Of a stretch of DNA of 64,000 nucleotides, positions 1 through 9,539 are shown in pieces. Source of the DNA: Candidatus Poribacteria bacterium (GTDB taxonomy: Bacteria; Poribacteria; WGA-4E; GCA-2687025); assembly GCA_018644665.1 (NCBI GenBank), contig JABGQA010000168.1, forward strand, positions 1 through 64,000, written 5' to 3'. Within the stretch, counting starts at the first letter, position 1, and every line of letters begins with the position of its first letter. The notes under the pieces were generated by a model, which had not been told where the DNA came from, did not search any database, and saw only the letters and a list, made by a program, of their open reading frames with translations. A program made the position numbers and the translations under genes.

Positions 1-1483
1 TCGCGATTTCCCACAGACTGGGCGGCTTGCCGGTCAGCAGCACGCCGACTCGGAAGACCTTCGCGGCGGCCCAGAGCGCCCCAGCCACGGAGACGACGAG
101 CAAGGCCGATGTCGCAACGTACTCCCATACGGCCGGAGGGCCGGCGGCGCGGTTCATCATCACGAACGGCGTGAATGTCGGGATGAACGACAATACCCGT
201 GCCAACGTCCCGTTCGGGTCGTTCCCGACGGGCACCATCACCAGGATCGGCAGCATGAGCACCAGGATCATCGGACCGGCCACGGCCTGCGCCTCTTTCA
301 GGTCAGAACACGCCGAACCGATCGCCACGTAGAGCGAAGCGTACAGCAGATAACCCAAAAGGAAGTACACCGCGAACGACACGACATATCTGGGGTCCGT
401 GACGATTTCGGCCAGGCCCAACTGCGCCACCTGCTCGACCATGGCGGGAACAGTCGTCACCGACACGCCGACGACTATCGCCCAGCACCCGATGATGGTC
501 AAGCCCGAGGCCGCGATTCCGGCAATCTTGCCGGCCATGAGTTCCAGCGGCGACACGCATGAAAGCAGCACCTCGACCGTACGGCTGGACTTCTCGGCGA
601 TGGTGCCGGTCAGACGCATCTGTGACGCCATGAAGACGGAGATCCACAGCAGGTACACGAACGCCATCGGAGCGAACTGCCGCACCGTGTCCTTCGTCTC
701 CGCGCGCGACTCCCCGCCTTCCGCCGTTACTTTGTGCTTCTCGAACCACATCCCTGACGTGAGATGCCGCACCGTGTCCGCGGCGATGCCGCTCTCCGCG
801 ATGCGTCGTTCGCGGACGATCTCCGTGGCGGCGCGGCCGTACCAGCGCAGAAGGCCGTCGTCCGTCAGGTTCTTGCTGATGTATCGGAAGCCGTCCGACC
901 CGGCCACCGGATCGGGGCCGATGACGAAATAGGCGAACAGTCGACCCGAAGCCACCTCGGACGTGAGGGCCTCGTAGTCCACGGCGCCTGGGCCGACGAT
1001 CTCCGTCAGCGCCCGGTCGGCCCGCGACAGCCCTGCGTCGAAGGCGTCCGCGTCCTTCGCCGACAGGCCGCGCCACCACGCCTGGAACGCCTCGCGCGTA
1101 GCATCGTCTACCCCATGTGTCGCGCCGTCTTCACCGAGAAGCGCCTCCGCCAACTCGCGCGCGCGCGATTCATCGGCCTCGGCCATCAGGGGCGCGATAG
1201 GCTGCAGTTCGGACGGGATGTCCTCGGCAGATGCGGCCTCCGGTATCGCCTGCAAGAGTCTGGCGACATCGCCCACATTGACGCGGGCGTCGACCTCAGC
1301 CGCGAGCCAGCCCGACTCATCGACCACCGCGTAACGACGCGCATCCTTGGTCCTCTCGAACAGGGTGGGGAGGGCGATAGACGCGGCGAGTATCACGGGG
1401 AGGATGAGGATACCCAGCCAGAACGCCTTCGTCTGCACGTTCTCGCGATACTCCCTCGCCGCCACGCGGTAGACGTTACGCAT
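1..1483 (-). CDS. ABC-2 type (NatB-like) exporter permease, 3' end outside window
   Basis: Translating the minus strand from the ATG at 1483 gives an uninterrupted frame to the window edge (about 494 residues seen). It opens with MRNVYRVAAREYRENVQTK, then a hydrophobic helix, then a long extracytoplasmic region of about 230 residues, then several membrane segments starting near FAPMAFVYLLWISVFMA. This is the layout of NatB/ABC-2 permeases with a large loop between the first and second helices. The start overlaps the stop of the upstream ATPase by 8 nt (ATGCGTAA), so the two are translationally coupled and form one exporter. The substrate cannot be told; Na+ or drug export is known for relatives. 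The C-terminus lies outside the window. Confidence 0.85.
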   Translation of the reverse strand, partial: MRNVYRVAAREYRENVQTKAFWLGILILPVILAASIALPTLFERTKDARRYAVVDESGWLAAEVDARVNVGDVARLLQAIPEAASAEDIPSELQPIAPLMAEADESRARELAEALLGEDGATHGVDDATREAFQAWWRGLSAKDADAFDAGLSRADRALTEIVGPGAVDYEALTSEVASGRLFAYFVIGPDPVAGSDGFRYISKNLTDDGLLRWYGRAATEIVRERRIAESGIAADTVRHLTSGMWFEKHKVTAEGGESRAETKDTVRQFAPMAFVYLLWISVFMASQMRLTGTIAEKSSRTVEVLLSCVSPLELMAGKIAGIAASGLTIIGCWAIVVGVSVTTVPAMVEQVAQLGLAEIVTDPRYVVSFAVYFLLGYLLYASLYVAIGSACSDLKEAQAVAGPMILVLMLPILVMVPVGNDPNGTLARVLSFIPTFTPFVMMNRAAGPPAVWEYVATSALLVVSVAGALWAAAKVFRVGVLLTGKPPSLWEIA

Positions 1484-2381
1484 CGTCCTGTCCTCCGACG
1501 GTTCGGACGAACACCTCATGGAGGGATGGTCGCCGGACGGCAAAGCTCTCGACTTCGACGCGTGCGATTAACTGATGCAGGATCGCCTGAGGGTCCGCGG
1601 TGTCCGTGAGGGTCAATTCGGCCCGTTTGCCGGCGTCGTGAACCCCGCTGACGCCCGGGAGATCCTGAAGCGTTGCGCCGTCTCCGTCGTAGTCGACGAG
1701 TATGACGTGATCCTGTGCCTCGCGTACCTCCGTCAGGCTGCCATCCAGCACTTTGCGTCCTTCGTGGACCAGCATGATCCGGTCGCAGAGCTGCTCCGCC
1801 TGGTCCATCATGTGCGTGGAGAATATGACCGTCTTCCCGTCCCGCTTCATGCGCAGCACGGCGTCTCGCACGAGGTCCACGTTGACCGGGTCCAAGCCCG
1901 AGAACGGCTCGTCGAGAATCACCAACTCGGGGTCGTGTATGAACGTGGCGAGGATCTGTAGCTTCTGCGCCATGCCCTTCGACAGCGCCTGACACTTGCG
2001 TCGCTCGGCTTCGGCGAGTCCGAACTCCGCCATCAGAGAGCGCGCGCGGTCGGACGCGTCGGTGCGGGAGAGTCCCTTCAGCGCCCCGACATACGCCAGG
2101 TACTCCACCGCGCGCATCTTGGGATAGAGCCCGCGCTCCTCGGGCAGATAGCCGATGCGGCTTCGCGCGCTCTCGGCCGTTGCGTGACCGAGCACCCCGA
2201 CGGCGCCGCTATCGGGATAGAGGATGCCGAGGATCATACGGATGAGTGTGGTCTTGCCAGCGCCGTTGGGGCCGAGGAACCCGCAGACACACCCCGCCGG
2301 GACCCGGAACGACACGTCGTTCACGGCCACGTTGGCGCCGAACGCCTTCGTCACGCTGTCTACGATGATTGCATCGGGCAT
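1476..2381 (-). CDS. ABC transporter ATP-binding protein (NatA-like)
   Basis: A 301-residue ABC ATPase that would power the permease encoded just downstream. Walker A GPNGAGKTT lies at residues 37-45, the signature LSKGM at 133-137 and Walker B LVILDEP near 153-159, followed by a switch histidine in FSTHMMDQAEQLCD. The last ~80 residues form the small C-terminal DUF4162-type domain seen in NatA-like exporters. The start ATG at 2381 agrees with the usual N-terminus, in which the ABC core begins almost at once. The signature is LSKGM rather than LSGGQ, which is normal for this subfamily. Substrate unknown. Confidence 0.92.
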   Translation of the reverse strand: MPDAIIVDSVTKAFGANVAVNDVSFRVPAGCVCGFLGPNGAGKTTLIRMILGILYPDSGAVGVLGHATAESARSRIGYLPEERGLYPKMRAVEYLAYVGALKGLSRTDASDRARSLMAEFGLAEAERRKCQALSKGMAQKLQILATFIHDPELVILDEPFSGLDPVNVDLVRDAVLRMKRDGKTVIFSTHMMDQAEQLCDRIMLVHEGRKVLDGSLTEVREAQDHVILVDYDGDGATLQDLPGVSGVHDAGKRAELTLTDTADPQAILHQLIARVEVESFAVRRPSLHEVFVRTVGGQDDA

Positions 2382-2434
2382 CGGGCATCGCCTCTGCTGG
2401 TAACGTGACAGGGCCGGCGCCTCTGCGGGGACGT

Positions 2435-2492
2435 GTAAGAATTATACGACAAGGAGTAGCGTCGCCCTTACACCGTGTCAAGTAATTCTTAC
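2435..2492. promoter_or_regulatory. Inverted repeat and promoter-like AT-rich pocket between divergent genes
   Basis: This lies in the 273-bp gap between the ABC exporter (minus) and a response regulator (plus). GTAAGAATTA at 2435-2444 and its exact reverse complement TAATTCTTAC at 2483-2492 are separated by 38 bp. The left arm overlaps a TATAAT (minus strand, 2441-2446), and a TTGACA (minus strand) lies at 2476-2481. The two hexamers are too far apart (29 nt) to be one standard promoter. A small palindrome ACACCGTGT lies between the arms. The pocket is clearly richer in A/T than its surroundings, so it is a likely control region; the exact promoter is uncertain. Confidence 0.4.
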
Positions 2493-2654
2493 TCAACCGT
2501 GGGCGCGTCCGCCCATTACGCGTCTGCGAGTGGCCGCCAAGAGCGTAACCCACATACTGCGCAGCCGCGCGCCAGGCGCGTGCGCCCTTGACGACACGCG
2601 CATAACTGAGGATCATGTGCGCGGGCAGGTGGCAGAAAGGCCGGCTATAGACGT

Positions 2655-3314
2655 ATGGTGACACGCGTTTTCCTCGTCGACGATCATGCGGTTCTCCGCT
2701 CGGGGCTGAAGATGCTCCTGGAGGACGAGGGGGATCTCTGCGTCGTCGGAGAGGCAGAGGACGGCGAATCGGCCATCGCGACCGCCGCGGCAGCGCAGCC
2801 GCACGTGCTCGTCTTGGACATCACGATGCCCGGGCTCACGGGTCTCGACACCATCGGCGAACTCATCGAGCGGAATCCGTCGGTGCGCATCGTGGTCCTC
2901 ACGATGCACGACAACACCTTCCTCATGAAGCAGGCCCTCCAAAGGGGCGCGCGTGCGTTCGTCCTCAAGAGTTCCGCGGATCGCGAGATCATCCAGGCCA
3001 TACGCGAAGTGCGCGCGGGGCGCGTGTACCTGGACAGCACTCTCGCCGACAAGTTCATGGCGGAGTTCCTCTTGGGAGCGACGCGTCCGTCGTCGGACGG
3101 GAAGCCATCGCTGACCGATCGCGAGAAACAGGTCGTGGAATTCGTCGTGCGCGGATACTCGAACAAGGAGACGGCCGAAGGGCTGTCCATCGCTGTGAAG
3201 ACCGTCGAGAGCCATCGGCGGCGGATCATGGACAAGCTTGGGCTGCGCTCACGCGCCGAACTCGTGCACTACGCCATACAGGAGCGAATCCTGGACGTCG
3301 AGCCGGACATCTAA
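2655..3314 (+). CDS. NarL/LuxR-family response regulator
   Basis: A 219-residue two-domain transcription factor. The N-terminal receiver has the acidic pair D9-D10, the phospho-acceptor D55 (VLVLDITMPG), a switch Thr in VVLTMHD and the conserved Lys in FVLKSS. The C-terminal LuxR helix-turn-helix is recognisable from LTDREKQVVEFVVRGYSNKE onward, including KTVESHRRRIMDKLGLRSRAELV. It ends 8 nt from the end of the histidine kinase at 3322-4719 in convergent orientation, so it may be that kinase's partner, though this is inference. The targets are not evident; the inverted repeat just upstream is a candidate. Confidence 0.93.
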   Translation: MVTRVFLVDDHAVLRSGLKMLLEDEGDLCVVGEAEDGESAIATAAAAQPHVLVLDITMPGLTGLDTIGELIERNPSVRIVVLTMHDNTFLMKQALQRGARAFVLKSSADREIIQAIREVRAGRVYLDSTLADKFMAEFLLGATRPSSDGKPSLTDREKQVVEFVVRGYSNKETAEGLSIAVKTVESHRRRIMDKLGLRSRAELVHYAIQERILDVEPDI

Positions 3315-3321
3315 CCGGCCC

Positions 3322-4719
3322 TCACGACGTCGGGTCGGGTACCGTGAAGCTGAACGTCGATCCGCTGCCCGCCTCGGACTCGACCCACATCTCCCCGCCG
3401 TGCCGCTCGACGATCTTCTTGCAGATGGCCAGGCCCATGCCCACCCCGGGGTACTCCTCGTGCGTGTGCAGCCGCTGGAACGCGATGAAGATGCGTTCGA
3501 GGTAGGCAGACTCGATCCCTATGCCCCAGTCTTGCACCGCGAACTCCCATGCGCCATCACGCCGTGTCGCCCGGATGCTGACCCGGGGCGCCTCGTCACG
3601 ACGGAACTTCAGCGCATTCGTCAGAAGGTTCAGGAACACCTGCGCGAGCTGCGCAGCATCTGTCACGACCTCGGGTAGGTCGTGGTACGACACCGTAGCG
3701 CCGGACTCCTCGATCACCGTCGCCAGGGACTCGGTTGCCTGCTCGACAACGGCCCCGACATCGGTGGTCGCGATGTCGCCGCCGTGGCTACCGACACGCG
3801 AGTATTCGAGCAGCGAATCCAGGAGCGCTCGCATGCGCTTGGCGCCATCCGACGCGTAGGCGATGAACTGCTTGCCGTCGTCGCCGACAACGTCGCCGTA
3901 GCGGCGCTCAAGCAATTGAGTGCAATTCGCAATGGTGCGCAAAGGCTCCTTCAAGTCGTGCGAGGCGATGTAGGCGAACTGCTCGAGTTCCGTGTTGGAG
4001 CGCCCGAGTTCCCGGTTCGCGGTCTGCAGCTCGCCGCGCGTGGTTTCCAGTCGGGCCGCCATGCGGTTGAAGGATCCGGCGAGTTCGCCGAGTTCGTCGC
4101 TAGTGGACGGAGTGACCCTTTGACTCAGATCGCCGCCCGCGACGCCCTCCACGGCGTGCACAATGTCCGCCAGCGGACGAGTAATGAAGCTCGCCACGAG
4201 AAAGACCGCGGCGATGCCCAGGGCGAACACCACGAGGCTGACGATCGCGACGGCGCGTCGCCCCGCCGTGGTTGACGCGCGTTGCGTGTGCAACGACAGA
4301 CCCAGGTGCAGATGGCCGAGAGCCGCCCCCGAGCGCTCGACGGGTACGCTCACGCGGTAGACCATGCCGTCGTTCGATTCCCCGTCATCCGCGCGGAAGC
4401 CCGCGTTCTCCGCGTCGTCCAGCTGGTGCGCCGCGAAGACATCGCCCCGCGCGTCGGTGAGGACGAGGTAGGCGAGATCCTCATCGGCAGCGGGGCCGGC
4501 GAACAGATCCTGCGCGGTGAGAGGGTCCCCGAACACCAGCATCGGCTCGGCCCCAAACGCCGTCATCTCGGCCACGGTCCTGGCCTTTTCGGCCGTGGCG
4601 TCCATCGCACGTTCCTCGAATTCGCCAGGGAAATATACGAAGATGAAGAGCGAGATGGCGGCGATGAGCACCGAGGTCATCAGGGTGAGCTTCGCGCGTA
4701 TGCCCACGCCGTACATCAC
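3322..4719 (-). CDS. HAMP-domain sensor histidine kinase
   Basis: A 465-residue membrane kinase. A helix at about 11-30 precedes a periplasmic sensing region (about 31-155), a second helix (about 156-178), a HAMP linker with the typical DELGELAGSFNRM, and a coiled stretch. The H-box FAYIASHDLKEPLRT carries the phospho-acceptor H254. The N-box is at N364/N368, G1 DWGIGIE at 397-403 and G2 GVGMGLAIC at 425-433. The H-box type is that of phytochrome-like kinases that pair with small Rcp1-type receivers, such as the one at 13823. The start overlaps the stop of the YfiR-like gene by 4 nt (ATGA), so both act together, probably sensing ligand delivered by the receptors upstream in the same operon. 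Confidence 0.93.
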   Translation of the reverse strand: MMYGVGIRAKLTLMTSVLIAAISLFIFVYFPGEFEERAMDATAEKARTVAEMTAFGAEPMLVFGDPLTAQDLFAGPAADEDLAYLVLTDARGDVFAAHQLDDAENAGFRADDGESNDGMVYRVSVPVERSGAALGHLHLGLSLHTQRASTTAGRRAVAIVSLVVFALGIAAVFLVASFITRPLADIVHAVEGVAGGDLSQRVTPSTSDELGELAGSFNRMAARLETTRGELQTANRELGRSNTELEQFAYIASHDLKEPLRTIANCTQLLERRYGDVVGDDGKQFIAYASDGAKRMRALLDSLLEYSRVGSHGGDIATTDVGAVVEQATESLATVIEESGATVSYHDLPEVVTDAAQLAQVFLNLLTNALKFRRDEAPRVSIRATRRDGAWEFAVQDWGIGIESAYLERIFIAFQRLHTHEEYPGVGMGLAICKKIVERHGGEMWVESEAGSGSTFSFTVPDPTS

Positions 4720-5375
4720 CGCGCCCGCCTCCCCGCACCTGTGGCGTTCGCCCCGGCTTCGCGGTAGTTGAGGACACGGGCGTACCCGAGCAACTGCGCG
4801 GTGAAGTCGACACCCTCTTCCGTCATGGCCGTGTAGTTGATGACTATCTCCGGCTTCTCCGCGCGCGCCGCCACTGTGAGGGTGAGGCCGGCCTCGCCAT
4901 ACCCATCCACGCCGCTACAGGTCATGACGTCGTGCTCCCTGCTGACACGCGTGATCGCGTCCAGGGACACCGCGCGTAGCGGCGCGACGTAGAGGATGTC
5001 CGCCTCGCTGTCGAGGACGGCGCGCTCTATGTCTGCCTCGTCGGACACGGGGATGGACACGTAGCGCACGGGAATGCCATTGATGTCGTCGATGCCCAGG
5101 TCTCTCACGACGTGGAGCGCCTCGTCGTGCGTGCTGTTGGACGCGAGGTACCGTGGCTGGAACAGGATCGCGAACACGATCTCGTCCCCCGCGCGCTTGG
5201 GCAGGCTCCGGTCGAACGTAAGGGCCTTTATGCAGATGGGCACGTGAGTCTCGACGGGCACAGGGACGTCCTGCCCCTGTGCCGCCCACGGGAGCAGCAG
5301 CGAGCACAACGCGAGGACGCACACGCTTCGCCGCGCGCGCTCACCTCGTCGTCTGGTCTCGTCCTGCGACCTCAT
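4716..5375 (-). CDS. YfiR-family (DUF4154) periplasmic protein
   Basis: 219 residues with a signal peptide (SVCVLALCSLLLPWAAQG). The rest resembles the YfiR/DUF4154 fold: a strand region FAILFQPRYL, a middle DILYVAPLRAV segment, and the diagnostic C-terminal block EIVINYTAMTEEGVDFTAQLLGYARVL. In P. aeruginosa, YfiR is a periplasmic inhibitor of a membrane signalling enzyme. DUF4154 genes often sit between a TonB receptor and a histidine kinase, as here. The gene overlaps the kinase start by 4 nt and follows the receptor array. Likely role: a periplasmic relay between outer-membrane receptors and the kinase (inference). Confidence 0.75.
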   Translation of the reverse strand: MRSQDETRRRGERARRSVCVLALCSLLLPWAAQGQDVPVPVETHVPICIKALTFDRSLPKRAGDEIVFAILFQPRYLASNSTHDEALHVVRDLGIDDINGIPVRYVSIPVSDEADIERAVLDSEADILYVAPLRAVSLDAITRVSREHDVMTCSGVDGYGEAGLTLTVAARAEKPEIVINYTAMTEEGVDFTAQLLGYARVLNYREAGANATGAGRRAR

Positions 5376-5449
5376 CGATCCCGCCTACACTTCCCTGTCA
5401 TGATGCGCCCACGTTCAGGCGCCGCGACACGCCAGCTCACAGCTTAACC

Positions 5450-7492
5450 CTAGAAGCGGTGTTCGATAGTCAACGCGACATCCCGTCCGTTCTGCAGTAT
5501 GGCTGCCTGCAGGTGCTCGAACCCTCCGGGGTACGCATACTCTTCGTCAAGGACATTCCGCACGAGCAGCGCCGCGCGTGCGCCGCCGAACAGCTCCGTA
5601 GTTGAGAGGTTCAGGTTAAGGAGTGCAAAGGCATCCGTCTCCGTGTCCTGGACGGTCCTACGCCCGCACTCCGCAATCAGTTCCGCGGCGGCGAACACCT
5701 TCGCAATGACCGGGACGACGATGCCCGCCCGCGCGAGGTGCGCTGGGGAGTTCGTCAGGCGAATGCCTGAGCCGACGCTCTCCGCGCTCTGGTAGGCGTA
5801 GCTGGCGTACGCCCGGCCCTGGCCGCCGAGATGCGCCCGCAGTTCCGCCTCAATGCCTAGGGCGTCTACGTCGCCGACATTCTCGAATACGCCGAGGTCG
5901 TCCGCGGGGTCGACGGTTTCGTCGATCAGTTTCGACATCGTGTACCGGTACGCGGACACGACGCCTTGGAGATCCGAGCTGATGCGCTGGTCCCACACGG
6001 CCTCGAACGTGTGCACGCTCTCGGGCTCCAGAGCCGGATTCGTCTTGTGGAAGTCGGGGTCCTCATAGAAGCGTTCGTATCGCGTCGGGGCCCGAAACGC
6101 CTCGCCATACAGCAGCTTCAGTGTGCTCGACTGAAACGGCCTATAAATCACCGCCGCGCGAGGGGACATCGAGTCGTCGTCGGTGGACGAGCTGTCGCCA
6201 CGAACACCCAGCGTCAGGGACAGATTCCTCAAAGGTTGGTACGTGTTCTCGGCGTACGCCGACAGGAGCGTGAAGGGGAGGGAAAGGTCGATGTAGGTTA
6301 CGTCGTCGGCGTCCCACACGTCGTAATCGACGGTGAAGTGCCGTTGCGCTTCTACGCCGACGACGAGTCGGTCGTACTCGCGCGGATCCCAGCGGAACTG
6401 AACCTCGGCGCCACCCCACTGGCCGGTGTTCTCTTCGAAGAAGTCGGCAAACTCGTCGTACGGATAGGAACCGAAGGAGTGGTAGTGGTCGAAGTACCCG
6501 CGCGCCATGACGCCCGTCCTAGGCGTGGGCTCCGTCGCGTAGCGCGCCTCGATGAACCCCGCCTCGTCGAGAGTGGAGGCGAGGGCATCGTTGAAGGCAA
6601 TCTCGAAGGCGCCCGTCGGGATTCCGCTCTTCCTGGATGAGAACAGCCCGTGCGCGGTGAAGTCCCCAGCGCGAAGCGACCCCTGCACGCCGCCGCCGCG
6701 ATCCCAGTTGAGACCCTCGGCGATCCCATCATTCGATTCCGGCTGGTCGTACTCCTCGTAATACAGATCCTGACCGTCGATGTCTCGCCACAGGCCGGAT
6801 ACCGTAAGCTCAGCGTCGTCCCCAAGTTCCTCGCCATACACGCCGGAAACGCCTTTTCGCCCAAAGCTGCCGCCCTCGGCGGAGACCCGCAGCCCGTCGA
6901 TTGCGCCTCCGTCCTTCGTGACAACGTCGATTACCGCGAAGATGGCCCCGGTGCCGTACGGGGCGGACCCAGGGCCGCGCACGACTTCGATGCGCTCCAC
7001 AACGTCGAGGGTGAGACCCAGCGTGGGGCCCAGGTAAGAGGCGCCGTAGAAGTCCTCGTTCCTTGTATGACCGTTGATGAGCAGCAGAACGCGGTTGTTG
7101 TAGTCGGTTGGCCGGCCGAAGCCGCGGGCCCCGAGATAGACGAAGTTGCGATCGTCGCTCACGTACATGCCACGCACCGTCTGAAGCGCCTCTGCCAACG
7201 TGCGCCAGCCGTACCGCTCGATGTCCGCCGACGTGAGGACCGACACCGACGCCGGGGCTTCGCCCAGCGTCTGTTCGTACTTCGACGCTGCCGTCCCTCC
7301 GGTCGCGGCTGTGATGTGTGTGCTCAACAGTTCCTCAAGCTCCTGCGCAACGCCATTGGCGCGCGCGTGGGCCACGCCTACAAGAGAGGCCAGCGCGGTC
7401 ATGACCGCGAGCAGTGCCCTGCGGGCCCGCCCGCCGTGGGTCAACGTCGCACACTTCCGACCACTCAATGCGCCACCGGTGCAGTCCATCAT
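5450..7492 (-). CDS. TonB-dependent outer-membrane receptor, copy 1 of tandem array
   Basis: 680 residues. A signal region is followed by a plug domain: KYEQTLGEAPASVSVLTSADI, then YGWRTLAEALQTVRGMYV, then NRVLLLINGH and the IEVVRGPGSAPYGTGAIFAV motif. The remainder is a beta-barrel that ends with the aromatic residue of an outer-membrane protein (IEHRF). Its ATG lies immediately next to the stop of copy 2, so it is translated from the same mRNA. It is the last receptor before the YfiR and kinase genes. The ligand cannot be read from sequence. Confidence 0.93.
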   Translation of the reverse strand: MMDCTGGALSGRKCATLTHGGRARRALLAVMTALASLVGVAHARANGVAQELEELLSTHITAATGGTAASKYEQTLGEAPASVSVLTSADIERYGWRTLAEALQTVRGMYVSDDRNFVYLGARGFGRPTDYNNRVLLLINGHTRNEDFYGASYLGPTLGLTLDVVERIEVVRGPGSAPYGTGAIFAVIDVVTKDGGAIDGLRVSAEGGSFGRKGVSGVYGEELGDDAELTVSGLWRDIDGQDLYYEEYDQPESNDGIAEGLNWDRGGGVQGSLRAGDFTAHGLFSSRKSGIPTGAFEIAFNDALASTLDEAGFIEARYATEPTPRTGVMARGYFDHYHSFGSYPYDEFADFFEENTGQWGGAEVQFRWDPREYDRLVVGVEAQRHFTVDYDVWDADDVTYIDLSLPFTLLSAYAENTYQPLRNLSLTLGVRGDSSSTDDDSMSPRAAVIYRPFQSSTLKLLYGEAFRAPTRYERFYEDPDFHKTNPALEPESVHTFEAVWDQRISSDLQGVVSAYRYTMSKLIDETVDPADDLGVFENVGDVDALGIEAELRAHLGGQGRAYASYAYQSAESVGSGIRLTNSPAHLARAGIVVPVIAKVFAAAELIAECGRRTVQDTETDAFALLNLNLSTTELFGGARAALLVRNVLDEEYAYPGGFEHLQAAILQNGRDVALTIEHRF

Positions 7493-9484
7493 CTAGAAAC
7501 GGTGCTCGACGCTGATCACGAACTCCCGCCCGTTCTGCAGAATGGCGGGCTGCCGATGCTCGAACCCGCCGGGGTACGCGTACGCTTCGTCGAGCACGTT
7601 CCGCACGAGGAGCGCCGCCCGCGCTCCGCCAAACAGTTCCGTGGTCGAGACGTTCACATTGACGAGCACGAAGGCATCCGTCTCGGTGTCCTGCACGGTC
7701 CGCCGCCCGGACTCGGCAATGAGTTCCACGGCAGCGAACAGCGGCGACACTACGGGGACGGCGATGCCCGCGCGGCCGAGGTGTGCCGGAGAGTTCGTCA
7801 GGCGAAGCCCGGATTCCGCGTCCTCGGCCTTCTGGTACGCGTAACTAGCGTAGCCTGCCCCTCGATCCCCGAGCTTCGAGCGCAACTTGGCCTCTACGCC
7901 CCCGGCGGTTACCGCGCTGATGTTCTGGAAGATGGCAAGCCCATGGGTCGGGTCTATCGTCGCGTCTATCAGATCCCGCATCTCGTAGCGGTACGTCGAC
8001 AGGATACCAACGAGGCCGTGGCCGATGCGTTGCTCCCACACGGCTTCGGCCGTGCGGATGCTCTCACGTCGCAGGAGCGGGTTGGCCATGAGGAAGCCCG
8101 GCACGTCGAGGTGCCGTTCGAAGCGCGTGGCCACACGGAAAGCCTCACCGTACAGGAGCTTCATCGCGGTGGAGGTGAACGGCTTGTAGATCACCGCGAC
8201 ACGAGGAGAGACGGAGTCGTCATCCGCAGAATAGCTGTCGGCGCGGACGCCTGCGGTGAGGGACAGATTGTCCAGCGGTTGGTACGTGTTCTGGGCGTAC
8301 GCCGACAGGAGCGTGAACGGGAAGGCGCCCTCGATGTAACGCGTCCCGACCTCGTCGAACACCGCGAAGTCGATGGTGAAGTGCCTCTGCGCCTCGACGC
8401 CAACGACGAACCGGTTGTACTCACGCGGGTCCCAGAGGAACTGGATCTCGGCGCCACTCCAGCCACTGTCGTTCTCTACGAAGCCAGTTGGCAGCTCGTC
8501 GTACGGGATGGCGGTTTGGTGGTGGAAATAGTCGACGTATCCGCGGGCCATGACGCCCGCCCGCGCGCTTAACCTGGGCGTGTAGCGCAGCTCGAGGAAC
8601 CCTCTATCGTCCAGAGTCGTCGCGGCGGGGTCGTTGAAGGCTGCCAGGTAGGCGCCGGTCGGTCGTCCCGTCTTCCGGGACGAGAGCATCGCCTGGGCGC
8701 TGAATTCGCCAGCGCGTAGCGACGCATGGAAGCCGCGGGATCGGTCCCAATCCCTACCCTCGGCCACTCCCGCGTTGGTCGAGGGATCGTCATACTCCGC
8801 GTAGTAGAGATCCTGGCCTCCGATGTCGCTCCAGCGGCCCGAGAGGGTCAACTCAGCGCCGCCTCCGACGGAGCCGCCGTATAGGCCGGAGAGACCCTTG
8901 CGCCCGAAGCTGCCACCCTCGGCGGCGAAGCGCAGGCCGTCGATCGAGTTCGCGTCCTTGGTGATGATGTCGATCACCGCGAATACGGCCCCGGTGCCGT
9001 ACAGCGCCGAGCCAGGACCTCGCACGACCTCGATCCGCTCTATGGCGTCGAGGTTCAGGCCCTGAGTCGTCCCGACGCCTGCGCCGTTGTAGAAGTCGTC
9101 GTTGTTGATGTGACCGTTGATGAGGAGCAGCACGCGGTTGCTGGAATTCGTCAGTCGGCCGTGTCCGCGCGCGCCCAGGTACGAGTAGTTGCGATCGTCG
9201 CGTACGTACAGACCTCGCACGGTCTGCAGTGCCTCGCTCAAGGTTCGCCACCCGTATTGCGCGATGTCCGCCGATGTGAGGATCGTCACCGACGCAGGGG
9301 CTTCGCCCAGCGTCTGCTTGTATTTGGACGCCGCGCTGCTGCTCGACGGCGGGCCGACGGTGGTGTCCAGGAGGTCTTCGAGGGACTGCGCGCTGGCATC
9401 CGCGCACGCGGCGCAGATAGTTGCGACCCAGGCCAACACCCAACAGGCCGGGCCGAGTTGGGTTGCCAGCGTCCCCCGTCCCAT
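7493..9484 (-). CDS. TonB-dependent outer-membrane receptor, copy 2
   Basis: About 663 residues from the ATG at 9484, which has a strong GAGAGGAG ribosome site. A start at 9514 would add ten residues without a better site. Signal peptide (LGPACWVLAWVATICAACA), plug with APASVTILTSADIAQYGWRTL and RIEVVRGPGSALYGTGAVFAV, barrel, and the terminal ISVEHRF. It is clearly homologous to the other three copies along its full length but is the most diverged in the barrel, for example in the segment replaced by a hydrophobic EGAFPFTLLSAYAQ context. Ligand unknown. Confidence 0.93.
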   Translation of the reverse strand: MGRGTLATQLGPACWVLAWVATICAACADASAQSLEDLLDTTVGPPSSSSAASKYKQTLGEAPASVTILTSADIAQYGWRTLSEALQTVRGLYVRDDRNYSYLGARGHGRLTNSSNRVLLLINGHINNDDFYNGAGVGTTQGLNLDAIERIEVVRGPGSALYGTGAVFAVIDIITKDANSIDGLRFAAEGGSFGRKGLSGLYGGSVGGGAELTLSGRWSDIGGQDLYYAEYDDPSTNAGVAEGRDWDRSRGFHASLRAGEFSAQAMLSSRKTGRPTGAYLAAFNDPAATTLDDRGFLELRYTPRLSARAGVMARGYVDYFHHQTAIPYDELPTGFVENDSGWSGAEIQFLWDPREYNRFVVGVEAQRHFTIDFAVFDEVGTRYIEGAFPFTLLSAYAQNTYQPLDNLSLTAGVRADSYSADDDSVSPRVAVIYKPFTSTAMKLLYGEAFRVATRFERHLDVPGFLMANPLLRRESIRTAEAVWEQRIGHGLVGILSTYRYEMRDLIDATIDPTHGLAIFQNISAVTAGGVEAKLRSKLGDRGAGYASYAYQKAEDAESGLRLTNSPAHLGRAGIAVPVVSPLFAAVELIAESGRRTVQDTETDAFVLVNVNVSTTELFGGARAALLVRNVLDEAYAYPGGFEHRQPAILQNGREFVISVEHRF

Positions 9485-9539
9485 GGTGTCTCCTCTCAGT
9501 CTGTTCCGACGCAACGCGGCGCCGGGCCGCGGTCATCGC

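Noticed and set aside
6650..8572. A 640-codon open frame on the plus strand across two receptor genes
   Set aside because: It is a shadow of the receptor genes: no ribosome site, Arg/Val-rich biased composition, no family features, and it crosses the boundary between two genuine genes.
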